Below are positions 53,766 through 62,204 of a stretch of 64,000 nucleotides of DNA, piece by piece; position 1 is the first letter of the stretch; every line of letters starts with the position of its first letter. Under the pieces are notes generated by a model, which worked only from the letters and a program-made list of their open reading frames with translations, ran no database searches and was not told the origin of the DNA. The DNA comes from Chryseobacterium polytrichastri (GTDB lineage Bacteria; Bacteroidota; Bacteroidia; Flavobacteriales; Weeksellaceae): NCBI RefSeq assembly GCF_900142445.1, contig NZ_FRAV01000006.1, positions 1 to 64,000 of the forward strand, in the 5' to 3' direction. A program made the translations under genes and the position numbers.

Positions 53766-55031
53766 TTAGTAGTTAAACAAAGCTTTACCTTCCATTAATT
53801 CGTTTACTTTTTTTCTTACAGAAGTAAGAACCTCTTCATTTTTAATATTATCAACAACATCAGAAATTAATTCTGAAATTGTTTCCATATCGTTTTCTTT
53901 CAATCCTCTTGTTGTGATCGCAGCAGTTCCCAATCTGATTCCAGAAGTTGTGAATGGTGACTTATCGTCAAAAGGAACCATGTTTTTATTACACGTAATA
54001 TCAGCTTTTACAAGTGCCTTTTCAGTTTCTTTACCGTTTACGCCTTTATTTCTAAGGTCTACCAACATTAAGTGATTATCCGTTCCTCCACTTACAATAT
54101 CAAAACCTTTGCTTACCATTGCTTTTGCTAAAGCCTGAGCATTAGATTTTACTTGTTTAGCATACGTTTCAAACTGAACATCCAATGCCTCACCGAAAGC
54201 GATTGCTTTACCAGCAATAACGTGCTCTAATGGACCTCCCTGAATTCCTGGGAAAACAGCTCCATCCAATACTTGGCTCATCATTTTAGTTTCTCCTTTT
54301 GGAGTTTTGTGACCATATGTATTTTCAAAATCTTTACCCATCATGATCATTCCTCCTCTTGGACCTCTTAACGTCTTGTGAGTTGTTGTTGTTACCACGT
54401 GGCAATGTGCAAATGGAGAATTTAATAATCCTTTTGCAACCAATCCTGCAGGATGAGCGATATCAGCCCAAAGTGTAGCTCCAATCTCATCTGCAACCTC
54501 TCTGAATTTAGCATAATCTAAATCTCTTGAATACGCAGAGAAACCAGCGATCAACATTTTTGGTCTTTCTCTTAAAGCAACTTCTCTCATTTGATCATAA
54601 TCAATCAATCCAGTTTCTTGTTGAACTCCGTAAGAAACTACGTTATATTGAATTCCTGAGAAGTTAACTGCAGAACCGTGAGTAAGGTGACCTCCCATTG
54701 AAAGATCCATTCCCATGATTTTGTCTCCAGGTTTCAAAACTGCCAAGTAAATTGCTGCATTAGCCTGAGAACCAGAATGCGGCTGAACATTTACATAATC
54801 AACTCCGAAAAGCTCTTTTGCTCTATCGATCGCCAATGTTTCAACCTCATCTACTACTTCACACCCTCCGTAATATCTTTTACCCGGGTATCCTTCTGCA
54901 TATTTATTAGTCAATACGCTTCCCATTGCTTTCATTACATTTTCAGAAACAAAGTTTTCTGATGCAATCAACTCTAATCCATGGGATTGTCTTTGTCTTT
55001 CTTTTTCAATAAGGTCGAAAATAATGTCCAT
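53766..55031 (-). CDS. glyA: serine hydroxymethyltransferase
   Basis: A 421-residue PLP enzyme interconverting serine and glycine with tetrahydrofolate. Motifs: LIASENFVS (21-29), [14 protein letters not shown] (43-56), the [11 protein letters not shown] cofactor site and Lys219 in [15 protein letters not shown] -7 box TATATTTG lies at 55061-55068, 30 bases before the ATG. Flanked by its own terminator, it is monocistronic. Confidence 0.97.
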   Translation of the reverse strand: MDIIFDLIEKERQRQSHGLELIASENFVSENVMKAMGSVLTNKYAEGYPGKRYYGGCEVVDEVETLAIDRAKELFGVDYVNVQPHSGSQANAAIYLAVLKPGDKIMGMDLSMGGHLTHGSAVNFSGIQYNVVSYGVQQETGLIDYDQMREVALRERPKMLIAGFSAYSRDLDYAKFREVADEIGATLWADIAHPAGLVAKGLLNSPFAHCHVVTTTTHKTLRGPRGGMIMMGKDFENTYGHKTPKGETKMMSQVLDGAVFPGIQGGPLEHVIAGKAIAFGEALDVQFETYAKQVKSNAQALAKAMVSKGFDIVSGGTDNHLMLVDLRNKGVNGKETEKALVKADITCNKNMVPFDDKSPFTTSGIRLGTAAITTRGLKENDMETISELISDVVDNIKNEEVLTSVRKKVNELMEGKALFNY

Positions 55032-55060
55032 TTACTTTTAGATTTTGAAATTTTTCACCC

Positions 55061-55068
55061 CAAATATA
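55061..55068 (-). promoter_or_regulatory. putative -7 box (TATATTTG) of glyA
   Basis: An exact TAnnTTTG match. A TTG occurs only 12 bases further upstream, too close for the normal -33 spacing. Confidence 0.45.
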
Positions 55069-55164
55069 CGGATTTTTAGACAAGATTTTACCATCCTGGA
55101 TTATGATTTTTGGACTAAAATTTTAAATATTATTCATTGATTTACCCAACATTCGTTTCTAATT

Positions 55165-56199
55165 TCATATTAGTTTATACCTTTCTTTAAGATATAGACT
55201 GACTTTTACCAATAAAATTAAGACAGGAACTTCAACTAAAGGACCAATTACCCCGACAAAAGCTTGAGCCGAATGAATTCCAAATACAGCAATACTAACC
55301 GCAATAGCCAATTCAAAATTATTTCCTGTTGCAGTAAAAGCTATTGAAACATTTTTATCGTAAGGAACTTTCAAAAATTTATTGATGAAAAAGCTGATGA
55401 AAAACATCAATACAAAATAAATCATCAATGGGATAGCAACTTTCACAGCGTCCATTGGTAATTCTATGATTTTATCGCCTTTTAAACTAAACATCAACAC
55501 AATGGTAAATAATAACGCATATAAGGTAATGGGCGAAATTACAGGAATGAATTTTCGGTTATACCACTCTTTTCCTTTTGACCTTGTGAGAAAATATCGA
55601 GTTAAAAAGCCTGCTAAGAAAGGAATTCCTAAGTAAATCAACACACTTTCCGTTACATCCTTAATTGAAACAGAAACATTAAAATTACCCAAACCTAACT
55701 TTTGTGGAAGTACATTAATAAATAGCCAAACCAAAAAACTATAGGATATGATTTGAAAAATACTATTCAAAGCAATTAACAAAGCAGCATATTCTCTGTT
55801 TCCTTTTGCCAGATCGTTCCAAACAATTACCATCGCAATACATCTTGCTAAGCCAATTAAAATTAATCCTATCATAAAGTCAGGTTCATTTCTAAGGAAA
55901 ATAACAGCAAGAACAAACATTAAAACAGGACCAACAATCCAGTTTAATATCAGCGAAATAGATATCACTTTTTTATCTTTAAAAACTTGTGGTAATAATG
56001 AATAATCTACTTTTGCTAACGGAGGATACATCATTAAAATCAACCCAATCGCTAAAGGTATATTGGTTGTGCCTGCAGAAAGTGAGTTGGTAATGATAGC
56101 AATGGAAGGAACAAAATATCCCAATCCTACTCCGATAAGCATTGCCAGAAAAATCCAAAGGGTTAGATATCTATCAAGAAATTTTAATTCAGTTTTCAT
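55165..56199 (-). CDS. acr3: ACR3-family arsenite efflux permease
   Basis: A 344-residue inner-membrane protein with ten predicted helices. Residues that define ACR3 are visible: the metal-binding Cys120 in [19 protein letters not shown], and a late [16 protein letters not shown] helix. It exports As(III), probably produced by ArsC encoded upstream. The gene overlaps arsC by 11 bases and is the last gene of the ars operon. Confidence 0.95.
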   Translation of the reverse strand: MKTELKFLDRYLTLWIFLAMLIGVGLGYFVPSIAIITNSLSAGTTNIPLAIGLILMMYPPLAKVDYSLLPQVFKDKKVISISLILNWIVGPVLMFVLAVIFLRNEPDFMIGLILIGLARCIAMVIVWNDLAKGNREYAALLIALNSIFQIISYSFLVWLFINVLPQKLGLGNFNVSVSIKDVTESVLIYLGIPFLAGFLTRYFLTRSKGKEWYNRKFIPVISPITLYALLFTIVLMFSLKGDKIIELPMDAVKVAIPLMIYFVLMFFISFFINKFLKVPYDKNVSIAFTATGNNFELAIAVSIAVFGIHSAQAFVGVIGPLVEVPVLILLVKVSLYLKERYKLI

Positions 56200-56809
56200 T
56201 TTTACTTATTTTAGAAAAAACATAAAACATTTCAGTCGCTATCTGCAGACTTCTTTCTTCGTATATTTCATTTTGCTCAGACGTGTTATCTGCTATTTTT
56301 GGATCTTCAAATGTAATAGGAATACGTTTTTCTGCTCCCGGAATAAAAGGACAACCTCCATCTGCTTGTGAACACGTCATAATCGCGGCAAAATCACTAA
56401 CCGGATTAAAAACATCATCATACTTTTTAGAAAACCCAATAATAGGTAAAGCGTTTTCAGCATATTTTATGGCATAAACTGGATTTTCATTTTCACTTAA
56501 TTTCCAACTCTCAAATCCTGCATTTGCCAAGATTTCTATGACTTTAGGAAATAAAGCTGTTGCTTCCGTTCCTCCGGAATAGCAGTTTACATTTAGAATA
56601 TTAAAATGTGACGATGCCGTTTGTGCCCAAATCTGCGCCAGATGGCTTCTGCGTGAGTTATGAGTGCAAATAAAATTGATGTTAATTGCTTTCTGATACC
56701 TTACCTTTTCCTGTATAAAATCGATCAATGATTGTAAGATAATTTTTCTTTCTTCATTGATTTCTTTAGTAAGAATTTCTTCTATATATTTTGATAGCTT
56801 AGCATTCAT
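56189..56809 (-). CDS. arsC: arsenate reductase of the low-molecular-weight phosphatase type
   Basis: A 206-residue protein reducing arsenate to arsenite. The P-loop is CTHNSRRS (Cys48 to Arg54, C-X5-R). The redox cysteines are in [12 protein letters not shown]. An N-terminal helical segment of about 40 residues precedes the catalytic domain, as in other Bacteroidota homologues. Next to ACR3 and ArsR, the function is secure; whether it uses thioredoxin or another reductant is not readable. Confidence 0.92.
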   Translation of the reverse strand: MNAKLSKYIEEILTKEINEERKIILQSLIDFIQEKVRYQKAININFICTHNSRRSHLAQIWAQTASSHFNILNVNCYSGGTEATALFPKVIEILANAGFESWKLSENENPVYAIKYAENALPIIGFSKKYDDVFNPVSDFAAIMTCSQADGGCPFIPGAEKRIPITFEDPKIADNTSEQNEIYEERSLQIATEMFYVFSKISKNEN

Positions 56810-56827
56810 ATCCGTTATTTTAAAAGA

Positions 56828-57301
56828 TTAGCAACATCCTGAGTCTGGGGTACAACAAGAATCTTTATCATTTTTCAATTCGCTCAGATTTATTTTTTGT
56901 TTTTCCTGAGGAATTCCACAAGCTTCCTGTGCTAGACAGGCTGTTACCTTATTTTTAAGGATAAAATTCTTTCCATTAAAATCAAGATCATACTTTCCAA
57001 TCGTTGTGTCTTGATATTCTACTTCGATTTCAAAATTTCCTATACTTAATTTTTCTTCTGAAAGCGTAATGATATGCAAAAGCTTTCCCGGTTTCAGACG
57101 ATGTTCAAAATCATCCGCATCCCAAAGTTGAAAATTCACTCTTTCTTCTTTTCTCATGGTACCGCCACAATCTATAAAGTTTTTAGTCACCATTCCGATT
57201 TCTGTGACATGGAAATGTTCAGGGACAAACTTTCCATTCTCTAATTGAAATTCTACGTTTTCTAATGATGGTAGAATATTTTTAATTTGTTCTAAAGTCA
57301 T
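56828..57301 (-). CDS. DUF6428-like ars-operon protein with a Cys-rich tail
   Basis: A 157-residue protein read from the ATG at 57301. A longer frame to 57352 would start upstream of the operator at 57325-57340 and is rejected. The conserved start KILP-like helix, FVPEHFHVTEIG and IDCGGTMRKEERVNFQLW are typical of the small family that accompanies arsC and acr3 in Bacteroidota. The tail KDSCCTPDSGCC has four cysteines in two pairs and may bind As(III) or a metal. The function is not established. Confidence 0.8.
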   Translation of the reverse strand: MTLEQIKNILPSLENVEFQLENGKFVPEHFHVTEIGMVTKNFIDCGGTMRKEERVNFQLWDADDFEHRLKPGKLLHIITLSEEKLSIGNFEIEVEYQDTTIGKYDLDFNGKNFILKNKVTACLAQEACGIPQEKQKINLSELKNDKDSCCTPDSGCC

Positions 57302-57324
57302 TTTTATGTATTTTAAATTGTTAA

Positions 57325-57340
57325 ATTGCAATATTACGAT
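57325..57340. promoter_or_regulatory. ArsR-type operator-like palindrome, internal site
   Basis: ATTGCAATATTACGAT, 15 of 16 bases identical to the site at 57706-57721. It lies between the arsR stop and the start of the DUF6428-like gene, 24 bases before that ATG. Confidence 0.65.
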
Positions 57341-57359
57341 AAACTTGTTCAAATTTTTT

Positions 57360-57686
57360 TTAACAGCAGTTTTGCTTTTTCACTGTAGAAATAATATTCG
57401 AGAAATAGGTATTCAAAACTTCGAAAGCTTTATCATCAATACAATAGCAAATTGTGTTTCCTTCAATATTACCTTTAATTAATCCCGCATTTTTAAGCTC
57501 TTTTAAATGTTGAGAAACTGTTGGCTGGGCAAGCGGTAGCTCATTAACAATATCTCCACATATACATTCATTTACTTTTAATAAGTATTCTATGATTGCT
57601 ATTCTGGCAGGATGCCCCAAAGCTTTTGCAATGGTAGCAATCTGGTTTTGTTGTTCGGTAAAAAAATCTGTTTTAGTAGCACCCAT
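57360..57686 (-). CDS. arsR: ArsR/SmtB-family arsenic-responsive repressor
   Basis: A 108-residue winged-helix repressor. The metal-binding pair is Cys41/Cys43 in NECICGDIV, at the start of the alpha-3 position used by ArsR, and the recognition helix is AQPTVSQHLKEL (53-64). A C-terminal QNCC adds two more thiols. It should release the operators when As(III) binds. It is the first gene of the ars operon, with an operator-like palindrome 20-35 bases before its ATG. Confidence 0.94.
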   Translation of the reverse strand: MGATKTDFFTEQQNQIATIAKALGHPARIAIIEYLLKVNECICGDIVNELPLAQPTVSQHLKELKNAGLIKGNIEGNTICYCIDDKAFEVLNTYFSNIISTVKKQNCC

Positions 57687-57705
57687 TTTTTATGGCTTAT
57701 TTTAT

Positions 57706-57721
57706 ATCGCAATATTACGAT
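57706..57721. promoter_or_regulatory. ArsR-type operator-like palindrome at the arsR promoter
   Basis: ATCGCAATATTACGAT: imperfect inverted repeat (ATCG-C-AATATT-A-CGAT) upstream of arsR. The near-identical copy before the second ars gene supports a regulatory role. Confidence 0.7.
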
Positions 57722-57760
57722 AATAAATAAAACCGACAAATATTTTTTCAAATTTTAACA

Positions 57761-57794
57761 AAAAAAAATCCTTGCTGAAAGTACAACAAGGATT
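57761..57794 (-). terminator. terminator of the thioredoxin-reductase-like gene
   Basis: On the minus strand AATCCTTGTTG pairs with CAGCAAGGATT (one G-T pair) and is followed by eight T. It separates the oxidoreductase gene from the ars operon, so arsR must have its own promoter. Confidence 0.9.
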
Positions 57795-57811
57795 AAAAAA
57801 ATATAATATAA

Positions 57812-58711
57812 TTAAAACTGTTCATCTACTAATTCTTTATTCACCATAGCTCCAGCGAAGTTTCCTTGAGCAATGGCAGTGGCAACAGAGCGCATCATTG
57901 TTACATTATCTCCACAAGCATAAATACCATAAATATTTGTTTTTTGAAAAGGATCAACTTTAATAAATCCTTGTTCAGTCATTTCACAACCGAGATCCTC
58001 CAATACATTGATATTTTGCTTAAATGGGATCTTTGCATATAATGCTTTTAGTGAAAACTCTTGTCCGTTCTTGAAAAGTAGTTTTTGAATTTGACCGTTT
58101 TCATGGATTATTTCTTCAATTTCATTTTCATTAACGTTGATGCTTTTCTTTTTTAGCTTTTGAGTCTGCTCTTCACTTAAACTTGATTCCCCATTGGTAA
58201 ATAAGGTTAAGTTTTTTGTCCAGTTCAGAATCATTTTTGAAAATTCAAAAGCTATATCTCCATTGGCAAGAATTCCTGTGATTTCATTTTTAACTTCATA
58301 TCCATGACAATATGGACAATGCAGAACAGAAATTCCCCAAGATTCAGCAAAGCCGGGAATATTGGGTTGAATGTCTTTTATGCCTGTAGCAATAATTAAT
58401 TTTTTAGCCTTAAACTTTTCACCCTTTTCTGTTTCGACCTCAAAACCGAGATCTAGCTTAGCAGTTTTCACCACTACTCCATCATGAAATTTTACCGTAT
58501 TATATTTTTCCACCTGCTCCCTTGCAATGATGCTTATTTCCTTTGGAGTTTTTCCATCCTGAGTTAGAAAATTATGGGAATGCGGAGTTTGTCTGTTGCA
58601 AGGTTTTCCGCTATCAATGATCAAAACATTTCTCAAAGATCTGCCTAAAGCCATTCCCGCTGAAAGTCCGGAATAACTGCCTCCAATAATTATTACGTCA
58701 AAGTTTTTCAT
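57812..58711 (-). CDS. thioredoxin-reductase-like FAD/NAD(P) oxidoreductase
   Basis: A 299-residue flavoprotein from the ATG at 58711 (MKNFDVIIIGGSYSG). FAD-binding motif at 5-18; redox-active pair Cys132/Cys135 in HCPYCHGYEV; second dinucleotide site around 140-170; C-terminal IYGACGDNV-like (reads IYGIYACGDNVT) cofactor motif. A frame open from a TTG at 58882 encodes a (QQATSNK)n stretch, but this is the translated heptamer repeat and starts upstream of the predicted promoter, so it is rejected. The partner may be a small thiol protein; none is adjacent. Confidence 0.9.
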   Translation of the reverse strand: MKNFDVIIIGGSYSGLSAGMALGRSLRNVLIIDSGKPCNRQTPHSHNFLTQDGKTPKEISIIAREQVEKYNTVKFHDGVVVKTAKLDLGFEVETEKGEKFKAKKLIIATGIKDIQPNIPGFAESWGISVLHCPYCHGYEVKNEITGILANGDIAFEFSKMILNWTKNLTLFTNGESSLSEEQTQKLKKKSINVNENEIEEIIHENGQIQKLLFKNGQEFSLKALYAKIPFKQNINVLEDLGCEMTEQGFIKVDPFQKTNIYGIYACGDNVTMMRSVATAIAQGNFAGAMVNKELVDEQF

Positions 58712-58712
58712 A

Positions 58713-58842
58713 TTGCTTGTTGCTTGTTGCTTGTTGCTTGTTGCTTGTTGCTTGTTGCTTGTTGCTTGTTGCTTGTTGCTTGTTGCTTGTTGCTTGTTGC
58801 TTGTTGCTTGTTGCTTGTTGCTTGTTGCTTGTTGCTTGTTGC
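58713..58842. repeat. perfect heptamer tandem repeat (TTGCTTG)n in the 5' leader
   Basis: About 18.6 uninterrupted copies of TTGCTTG (CAAGCAA on the minus strand). It ends one base before the ATG at 58711 and begins on the last base of a TAnnTTTG box (58842-58849). The unit has no stop codon in any frame, which explains the open reading frame running through it. Confidence 0.97.
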
Positions 58843-58849
58843 AAATGTA
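58842..58849 (-). promoter_or_regulatory. putative -7 box (TACATTTG) of the oxidoreductase gene
   Basis: The minus strand reads TACATTTG, matching TAnnTTTG. Its last base is the first base of the heptamer tract, the same geometry as at 1240-1247. Confidence 0.5.
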
Positions 58850-58866
58850 AAACAAATTTTTATTAA

Positions 58867-58881
58867 TGCGACTAAATCGCA
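58867..58881. promoter_or_regulatory. perfect inverted repeat in the divergent promoter region
   Basis: TGCGACTAAATCGCA: five-base arms TGCGA/TCGCA around CTAAA. The following ATCGCAATA (58876-58884) is identical to the first nine bases of the ars operator at 57706. It could be a site for the Fur-family protein, for ArsR, or neither. Confidence 0.45.
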
Positions 58882-58892
58882 ATAATATTTTA

Positions 58893-58900
58893 TATATTTG
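58893..58900 (+). promoter_or_regulatory. possible -7 box (TATATTTG) of the Fur-family gene, leaderless geometry
   Basis: An exact TAnnTTTG match, with its G four bases before the ATG at 58904. No TTG is placed at -33. Confidence 0.35.
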
Positions 58901-58903
58901 TAT

Positions 58904-59278
58904 ATGCTTAAGAGAAATACAAAAACAAAACAGCTGATCCTGGATTCTTTAAAGAATTCAAAATCAGCGGTTAGTCAGGATATTTTATTAAAAAAACTGG
59001 GAGATGAAGTAGACAGAGCTACGATTTACAGAGTTTTAAACAGCTTTTGTGATGATGGAATTGTGCATAAAATCTTAAGCGATGATGGAAAATATTATTT
59101 TGCATTCTGCGTCAACTGTTCGGAAAAAGCACACCAACATAATCATTTCCATTTCAGATGTTTAAGCTGTGGGAAAATAGAATGTATTCCCAATGAAATT
59201 GAGGTGAAATTACCGACTGGTTATCAATCTGTCAACTTTAATGGCTTTATTTCAGGATATTGTGCAGATTGCTCATGA
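58904..59278 (+). CDS. Fur-family metal-responsive regulator
   Basis: A 124-residue regulator read from the ATG at 58904; a TTG at 58898 adds two residues. The winged helix includes VDRATIYRVLNSFCDDGIV. The regulatory region has AHQHNHFHFRCLSCGKIEC (His-rich plus CxxC) and a final GYCADCS (second CxxC), giving the structural zinc site. Whether it senses iron, zinc or peroxide cannot be told. It is divergent from the oxidoreductase gene and shares its promoter region. Confidence 0.87.
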   Translation: MLKRNTKTKQLILDSLKNSKSAVSQDILLKKLGDEVDRATIYRVLNSFCDDGIVHKILSDDGKYYFAFCVNCSEKAHQHNHFHFRCLSCGKIECIPNEIEVKLPTGYQSVNFNGFISGYCADCS

Positions 59279-59312
59279 TTTGAAGCTTTCGTAATACATC
59301 ATTAATTAAACA

Positions 59313-60830
59313 TTAATAAGCTCCTTTCACTTCAATAATTTCATCTTGAATTCTTTTGCGGATATCAATTTTTGAATTTTCGAAACTGAAAATTGTAGTC
59401 CCTTTTTCTCTTGCAAACTGATTCGTGACAGATCCTGATATGGCAGAGTTTTCAAACAAGACTCCTGTTTCCTGAAGTTCACCTTCCGGACGGTCTTTTA
59501 CTCTAATGAGGTTTTTATATTTTTTGCTTAAATCAAACCAATTGATATAGTCTGCATTGAATGAAACTGCCTTTATCCCCTTTGTTGAATAATAATTAAT
59601 TGCTCCGGCCTGTCCATAGTTATCACATAGTACCAGAGTATTTCCTGTTTTTGACAATCTGGAATATTCTTTATCTACTTTTTGCGCCAATTCTTTCCAG
59701 CCTAACATATCAGCAAAATCCTGAGGTAAAGGATGATCTTTTCCATCTTCCCAACGCAGAAGTCCGAATTTCTTATAGGATTCCGGATGGTTCACAATAA
59801 ATTCAGGATTTTTATTCGGAAAAGATATATTATATATGGGTAAAAATAAAACTATAGGATGCAGGATACAAACTGGCCTAAGAAACTTCTTCCATCCGTT
59901 TTTCAAAATATTTCCTAAATAAACAGAGCCAAAACCTATATAAATAGGATAAAGTCCGATCGCATAATAATTCTTCGCTTTAAGAAATATAAATAATCCC
60001 ATTGTTATAACATATCCCCAAAAGAAAAAACGAAATTTTTCAAAAGGCTTATAAAATAGTAAAGAATAAAAGGCAAACAAGATTACAAAAGTCACTCCGA
60101 TAAAAAACAGAAGCTGAGCTTTAAAAAAATCAAATCTGTCTACATTCACCAATTGAGTATCTGAAAGTTCTTTCATATGGTGAATCACCGGAAAACCATT
60201 ATTGTACTGCCAAAAAAGATTAGGAGAAACAATAATCAAAACTAAAAATACAGCCCCATATAGATGCGGATTTGTAAAAATCTTCCTTTGTTTTGTAATT
60301 AAAAGCGCAGGAATGAAACCCAATGCAAGAAACGCAATATTGTACTTATTTAAAATTCCGATTCCAAAAGCAATGCCTGCCAGATAAAGCCATTTTATTT
60401 TTTCTGTATTGATATATTTTATCAGAATATAAAAGAAGAGAGTCCATAAAAGTACATCCAATGAATTCGGTTGATACAGCATATTCAAACGAAGCAACGT
60501 TGAAAATAACAATCCAAAAGATGCAAGCAGACAAGCAAAAAGATCTCCTTTTAATTCGTCTATAGCTTTCCAGACAACAACCATTGTTAATGCTCCGAAT
60601 AAAGCAGGAAAAAACTTAACCCAAAATATAGAATTTCCTAATATCTTTATCAGCCACGCGAACCACGAACTCACAGGAGGAACAGATAAATATCCCCAAG
60701 CAAGATGATTTGCCTGATCAAGATGTAAGTATTCATCTCTCTGCAATTCATACTCCGGGCTTATTAATATGTATTGAAGAACAAATTTTGCAATGATAAA
60801 AAGAAGAAGGATCAGATAGCTTTTTTTCAT
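59313..60830 (-). CDS. GT39-type (ArnT/PMT-like) membrane glycosyltransferase
   Basis: A 505-residue polytopic enzyme with about 10-12 helices in its first 350 residues. The N-terminal loop YELQRDEYLHLDQANHLAWG (27-46) carries the acidic residues used for lipid-linked sugar transfer, and PPVSSWFAWL follows. The C-terminal 150 residues are soluble and periplasmic. It uses a polyprenyl-phosphate sugar donor; the acceptor (lipid A, protein or glycan) is unknown. Confidence 0.87.
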   Translation of the reverse strand: MKKSYLILLLFIIAKFVLQYILISPEYELQRDEYLHLDQANHLAWGYLSVPPVSSWFAWLIKILGNSIFWVKFFPALFGALTMVVVWKAIDELKGDLFACLLASFGLLFSTLLRLNMLYQPNSLDVLLWTLFFYILIKYINTEKIKWLYLAGIAFGIGILNKYNIAFLALGFIPALLITKQRKIFTNPHLYGAVFLVLIIVSPNLFWQYNNGFPVIHHMKELSDTQLVNVDRFDFFKAQLLFFIGVTFVILFAFYSLLFYKPFEKFRFFFWGYVITMGLFIFLKAKNYYAIGLYPIYIGFGSVYLGNILKNGWKKFLRPVCILHPIVLFLPIYNISFPNKNPEFIVNHPESYKKFGLLRWEDGKDHPLPQDFADMLGWKELAQKVDKEYSRLSKTGNTLVLCDNYGQAGAINYYSTKGIKAVSFNADYINWFDLSKKYKNLIRVKDRPEGELQETGVLFENSAISGSVTNQFAREKGTTIFSFENSKIDIRKRIQDEIIEVKGAY

Positions 60831-60931
60831 GGGTAAAGTTTAGATTTAAAAGTAAGACAATTTAGACTTCATTTTCATAACATCTGATATTTTTTTAGAT
60901 CTCTCTATTCTTTGGATTGTCTTTTTTTAAA

Positions 60932-60960
60932 CAAAAAAAGTCCCGAAAAAAATTCGGGAC
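60932..60960 (-). terminator. terminator of the macB/protease/macA operon
   Basis: On the minus strand GTCCCGAA, loop of six T, TTCGGGAC, then a run of seven T. It is 28 bases past the macA stop. Confidence 0.92.
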
Positions 60961-60988
60961 CTCAGATAAAATGTATCTAGTTAGTTTA

Positions 60989-62188
60989 TTATTTTTTGCC
61001 TTTCTTTTCTTTAAGCTCTTCTTTGTCTTTGTCTGATGGGTTCCAAACCTTCACTTCAGAATTTTTATCAATTCCTGAAAGAATTTGAACATTGATACCA
61101 TCACTAGCTCCTAAGTTTACATATGCTTTTTTGAATGTTCCGTTAGCTTGTTTAACCTCAACAAAAGGAACATCTTTACCATTTTTCTTTTCATATTGAA
61201 CCAATGATTCATCCAATAACAAAGCATTTTTCTGAGAACTTAGTACAATCTCTCCATTCGCAGAGAATCCTGCTCTGATGTAATCGTTATTAGGGTTCTG
61301 AACATCCCCTTCAACAGGGAATTTTATCGTTCCGTTGTTGTCTTTTCCTTTTGGAGCAATCATTGTCAGCTTCCCAGGAAACGTTTTATTCTGTAAAGCT
61401 CCGATTACGATTTTCATATCCATTCCTTGCTTTAATTTTCCAGCCTGAGCTTCATCTATTTCTCCTTGGAAAATCAAAGCGCTAAGGTCAGCAATAGAAC
61501 ATATTGTTGTTCCTGCATTGAATGAGTTGGCTTCAATTACCTGGCTTCCTACTTTCACAGGAACTTCAAGAACTGTTCCTGCAGCTTTAGAACGAATTTG
61601 GGTCGTTGCAAAACCTTGTAGTTCCGGAGTAGCCCCCGTTTTTACAATCTGTAATCTTTTCTGAGCCGTTGCCAATTGTTGATTAGCGTTTTTAAGATTC
61701 TGTTGCTGTGTATATAACTGCTGCTGAGAATTTAGGTAATCTTGCTTAGAAATAACTCCTTGTGAAAACAGTTTTTCTTGCATTGCAAACTGCTTCTGCA
61801 TGTTCTCAACATTCATTTTAGAGTTGTTGATTTGTAGCATCGAATTTTGAACCTCCTGTTGCGCATTATTCACATCACTAACACTCGGAATAATTCTTAC
61901 GGTGGCAATTAATTGCCCTGCAGTTACTTTATCTCCTTCATCTACCAAAATCTTATCAATAATACCCGCAATATTCGGTTTGATCTCAATTTCTTCTTTT
62001 GGAACAATTTTTCCTGTGGCCATTACTTTATCATCCATATTCTGGATGGTAGGTTTACGGGTAAGGAAAGTCTCACTTTCTTTAGAATTGGATTTTACGA
62101 GGTAACCAATGCCTGAGAATAATGCCACTGCAAATAAAAGCCCCAAGAATATATAAATGGCTTTTTTCCAAGTGAATTTCTTTTTCAT
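60989..62188 (-). CDS. macA: MacA-type periplasmic adaptor (HlyD family)
   Basis: A 399-residue membrane-fusion protein. N-terminal anchor helix (about 12-31), biotinyl-lipoyl half (IKPNIAGIIDKILVDEGDKV), a coiled-coil hairpin (about 115-195, Gln/Asn-rich) and the second lipoyl half (IRSKAAGTVLEVPVKVG), beta-barrel and membrane-proximal domains. It links the MacB ATPase-permease to an outer-membrane channel of the TolC type, which is not in this window. The C-terminus is Lys/Glu-rich. Confidence 0.9.
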   Translation of the reverse strand: MKKKFTWKKAIYIFLGLLFAVALFSGIGYLVKSNSKESETFLTRKPTIQNMDDKVMATGKIVPKEEIEIKPNIAGIIDKILVDEGDKVTAGQLIATVRIIPSVSDVNNAQQEVQNSMLQINNSKMNVENMQKQFAMQEKLFSQGVISKQDYLNSQQQLYTQQQNLKNANQQLATAQKRLQIVKTGATPELQGFATTQIRSKAAGTVLEVPVKVGSQVIEANSFNAGTTICSIADLSALIFQGEIDEAQAGKLKQGMDMKIVIGALQNKTFPGKLTMIAPKGKDNNGTIKFPVEGDVQNPNNDYIRAGFSANGEIVLSSQKNALLLDESLVQYEKKNGKDVPFVEVKQANGTFKKAYVNLGASDGINVQILSGIDKNSEVKVWNPSDKDKEELKEKKGKK

Positions 62189-62204
62189 ATATCTAGTTTA
62201 TTTT

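Noticed and set aside
57302..57352. Longer start of the DUF6428-like gene
   Set aside because: It would span the operator palindrome at 57325-57340; MTLEQIKNILPSL fits a normal start.
58712..58882. N-terminal extension of the oxidoreductase with (QQATSNK)n
   Set aside because: It is the translated heptamer repeat. Its only start is a TTG at 58882 upstream of the predicted promoter, and the family start is the ATG at 58711.
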